NCBI GenBank assembly: GCA_029624765.1
Contig: JARSSO010000028.1
Coordinates: 1-64,000, forward strand
Direction of reading: 5' to 3'
Origin: Candidatus Contendibacter sp.
GTDB taxonomy: Bacteria; Pseudomonadota; Gammaproteobacteria; Competibacterales; Competibacteraceae
DNA: 64,000 nucleotides
Shown here: positions 62,162 to 64,000 of the stretch, in pieces
How positions within the stretch are numbered: position 1 is the stretch's first letter
Layout: the number at the start of each line of letters is the position of its first letter
Position numbers and translations under genes: made by a program
The notes under the pieces: generated by a model
Database searches by the model: none
Seen by the model: the letters and a program-made list of their open reading frames with translations, nothing else
Told to the model about the DNA's origin: nothing

Positions 62162-62233
62162 ATCCCATCCGGCTTCGCGCCTCTGCCGGGCGCGGGACGC
62201 CAGAACGCTTTCGTCGCCAAGGAGATTCAAGTC

Positions 62234-62638
62234 ATGAAGAAAAACGTGCCTGACAGCCCGCTGGGCAAGCTGTACAACGAACACATCGACTTCATCATCG
62301 CCCACAACGTCGAGGGCCTGCTCAACCAGTACGCTCCCGACTGCGTGCTGATCAGCAGCATGACGCCGGACAAGCAGCCACTCTACGTGCGTGGCCACAA
62401 GGAGCTGGAGGAATTTTTCCGCTCGCGCATCTTCACGCTCAAGGACCTCACCACCGACATCGCCTTCTGGGCCGAACTGCCCAACGGCTTGATGATGGTC
62501 GAGGCCATCGAGTTTGAAGGCATGGACGGCAGCAGGGGCGCCTGCCGCTTCTACGACAACTGGGTGTTGGACGAGAACGGCAAGATCAAGATTCACTTCG
62601 CCGGCGTCGTCCAATATCCCGACGGCAGCGTCGCCTGA
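62234..62638 (+). CDS. SnoaL/NTF2-like protein, copy 2
   Basis: A 134-residue SnoaL-like protein: LGKLYNEHIDFIIAHNVEGLLNQYAPDCVLIS, RGHKELEEFFRSRIF and KIKIHFAGVVQYPDGSV. AAGGAG precedes the ATG. It probably binds the same type of intermediate as the neighbouring enzymes. No catalytic residues can be fixed by eye. Confidence 0.8.
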   Translation: MKKNVPDSPLGKLYNEHIDFIIAHNVEGLLNQYAPDCVLISSMTPDKQPLYVRGHKELEEFFRSRIFTLKDLTTDIAFWAELPNGLMMVEAIEFEGMDGSRGACRFYDNWVLDENGKIKIHFAGVVQYPDGSVA

Positions 62639-62654
62639 GCGGGAGGACCGCCCC

Positions 62655-63218
62655 ATGCCTCCGCGCGGCAAAAAAATCGGCATCCTGATCGAGGGCGACT
62701 ACTACGAGCCGGAAATCTGGTACTACCAGCATCGTTTCGCCGAGGAGGGCATCGAGCTGCATTTGCTGACCCGCCTCTGGGGCCAGCCGATGCTGGAGTT
62801 TCTCGGTCACGAATACCGCGCGCCCTTGCAGTGCCGCGAGTCCTTTGAGGGGATGAGCGACGCCGAACTGCGAAGCTATGCGGCGATCATTGTGCCTTCC
62901 GGCATGGTGGCGGATCGGTTGCGCTATACCGAAGACCCGGAGCGCCCACCGCCGGCTACTGAATTCCTGCGGCGCGCATTCGCGGAACCGGCCATCCTCA
63001 AGGGCATCATCTGCCACGGCATGTGGCTGGTGGCGCCGATGCCGGAACTGGTGCGCGGGCGGAAGGTCGTCGTTCATAATAACCTGATCGGTGACGCGCG
63101 CGCCTACGGCGCCGTTTACACCAACGAGGATGTGGTGGTGGATGGCGACTTGATCACCGCCCGGAGCGGCGGCCACTGCCATCAGTTCGCCCGCGCCATC
63201 ATCGACCGTCTGTCCTGA
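62655..63218 (+). CDS. DJ-1/PfpI-family protein, copy 2
   Basis: A 187-residue DJ-1 superfamily protein: KKIGILIEGDYYEPEIWYYQHRFAEEGIELHLL, YAAIIVPSGMVADRLRY, the nucleophile elbow GIICHGMWLVAPMPELV (Cys) and DGDLITARSGGHCHQFARAI. It is closer to the standard short PfpI form than copy 1. The ATG at 62655 has GGGAGG upstream. Having two DJ-1 types in one cluster suggests repeated handling of electrophiles. Confidence 0.85.
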   Translation: MPPRGKKIGILIEGDYYEPEIWYYQHRFAEEGIELHLLTRLWGQPMLEFLGHEYRAPLQCRESFEGMSDAELRSYAAIIVPSGMVADRLRYTEDPERPPPATEFLRRAFAEPAILKGIICHGMWLVAPMPELVRGRKVVVHNNLIGDARAYGAVYTNEDVVVDGDLITARSGGHCHQFARAIIDRLS

Positions 63219-63242
63219 CCTGAATTCACGGAGAGCGCAACC

Positions 63243-63674
63243 ATGTCCACGCTTGCCTTCGCCCATGTTGGACTTACCTGCAAGGATCCGCTCGCCATCG
63301 AGCGGTTCTACACGAAATATTTCGGCTTCCAGCGGGTGCGCGTCGTTCCGCTGGGGGACGACGAACTGGTCTACACTCGCTCCGGCAACCTGACCCTGGA
63401 AATCTTTAAGGCCAAGGAGGAGCGGCCGATCTCCCCACCGAGCGCGGATGGCTATCCATGGGCCGGGGTACGACATTTGGCCTTTCAGGTCGATGACGTG
63501 GACGCCAAACTCGCCGAACTGGGCGAGGAGGCCAGGATATCCCTTGGTCCCCTGGATTTCGACACCTTCATTCCCGGCTGGAAGACCGTTTGGGTCGCCG
63601 ATCCTGAAGGCAACATCATCGAAATCAGCCAGGGTTATACGGACGCTCCCGGCACTCCCCCTCTGCAAGTCTGA
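63243..63674 (+). CDS. VOC/glyoxalase-fold protein
   Basis: A 143-residue VOC protein: FAHVGLTCKDPLAIERFYTKYFGFQRVRV, VRHLAFQVDDVDAKLAEL and WVADPEGNIIEISQGY, with metal-site His in AHVGLT and RHLAFQ and Glu in IIEISQ. Glyoxalase/bleomycin-resistance/dioxygenase fold; the exact activity is unknown. GGAGAG precedes the ATG. Confidence 0.87.
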   Translation: MSTLAFAHVGLTCKDPLAIERFYTKYFGFQRVRVVPLGDDELVYTRSGNLTLEIFKAKEERPISPPSADGYPWAGVRHLAFQVDDVDAKLAELGEEARISLGPLDFDTFIPGWKTVWVADPEGNIIEISQGYTDAPGTPPLQV

Positions 63675-63790
63675 ATCCGTTTCGCGGCATACCCGGCGAC
63701 CCCGCCGGGCCGTTCGAGTTCGACTTTCCGCCGTGGTGGTTTCATGCCGAGAGGTAATGACCGAATCAATCATCAAGAGGTTGACAAAGC

Positions 63791-64000
63791 GTGTTGACCG
63801 TGAACGTGGCCAAGTCCGGCGAGGTGACCGAAGTTCTGCTGACCGGCGAACTGGACGGCATGACCTCGGCGCAACTGGAGCAGCAGTTGAACAGCCTGAT
63901 CGGTTCGGGCGAGCGACGGTTTTTGATCCGGTTCGCCACGCTGGTCCTGATCACCAGCGCCGGTCTGCGCGTGTTTCTGGGGTTCGCCAAGAAAACGCAT
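63791..64000 (+). CDS. STAS-domain protein (RsbV-like), copy 3, cut by the window end
   Basis: The first 70 residues: VLTVNVAKSGEVTEVLLTGELDGM, then RRFLIRFATLVLITSAGLRVFLGFAKK. The serine sits in ITSAGLRV, at the canonical position. The likely start is GTG 63791 with AAGAGG upstream. The rest lies beyond the window. A third copy beside metabolic genes implies several inputs or targets for one switch. Confidence 0.85.
   Translation, partial: MLTVNVAKSGEVTEVLLTGELDGMTSAQLEQQLNSLIGSGERRFLIRFATLVLITSAGLRVFLGFAKKTH

Noticed and set aside
63675..63790. stem-loop after the VOC gene as a terminator
   Set aside because: CCCGGCG/CGCCGGG-like pairing is short and has no T-run; STAS-3 follows within about 120 nt, so read-through is more likely.
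54013..64000. scytonemin-like or other named secondary-metabolite cluster
   Set aside because: A ScyA-like ThDP enzyme is present, but the other signature genes of that pathway are absent and GlgX, STAS and RsbW do not fit it.

Overview
The window (about 63-65% G+C) reads as a chromosomal stretch of a gammaproteobacterium. The marker set is gammaproteobacterial: fur-bamE-rnfH-ratA-smpB-ssrA, dksA-gluQ, comM/ubiK, ampD and rimI. A phasin-like protein, acs, fbp, a GlgX-type debranching enzyme and the glnK-amtB-glnK set fit a polyhydroxyalkanoate- and glycogen-storing organism of the Competibacter type. That family-level placement is a guess from gene content only.

Layout. 0.1-0.9 kb: a possible group II intron 5' remnant and a toxin-antitoxin pair whose toxin is frameshifted. 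0.9-7.6 kb: glnK-amtB-glnK, read leftward behind a sigma-54 promoter with an NtrC-like site, then housekeeping genes. 7.7-9.3 kb: smpB and ssrA. The tmRNA gene is interrupted in its T-loop by a 648-nt insert with the hallmarks of a self-splicing group I intron, which carries an antisense LAGLIDADG endonuclease gene. 9.3-14 kb: an encapsulated-ferritin-type gene without an encapsulin beside it, a glycine-repeat protein, and an operon for PspA, YqiJ and a YqiK flotillin. 14-20.6 kb: a lipid-modification cluster with two cyclopropane-synthase-type methyltransferases, a flavin amine-oxidase-like enzyme, DUF1365, DUF1295, DUF2878, DUF1475 and an NTF2-fold protein. 20.9-32.9 kb: dksA-gluQ, acs, an eIF2B-like protein, UDG4, rimI, sirB2, a phasin-like gene, fbp, a FimX-like two-receiver/GGDEF/EAL protein, ampD and a DUF1499 lipoprotein. 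33-39.8 kb: a SUF Fe-S operon (Rrf2 regulator-sufB-C-D-S-U-T) carrying an AT-rich foreign-looking ORF between sufB and sufC.

40-64 kb: a DMT transporter, a dCACHE/HAMP/GAF receptor and a ProX-type deacylase. A leftward five-gene operon follows (methyltransferase, binding-protein/permease fusion, permease, binding protein, membrane-bound SpoIIE/RsbU phosphatase) with no ABC ATPase. Diverging from it, a long rightward cluster mixes enzymes with RsbV/RsbW partner-switching proteins: beta-barrel protein, aldo/keto reductase, GMC oxidoreductase, AGE-like alpha/alpha-barrel enzyme, STAS, GlgX-like debranching enzyme, STAS, RsbW kinase, DJ-1, ThDP enzyme, two SnoaL-like proteins, second DJ-1, VOC protein and a third STAS cut by the window edge. 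Together the two operons resemble a complete RsbU-RsbV-RsbW switch wired to a periplasmic-solute sensor and embedded in an uncharacterised carbohydrate/aldehyde pathway. This cluster and the intron-split tmRNA are the best candidates for undescribed biology here.
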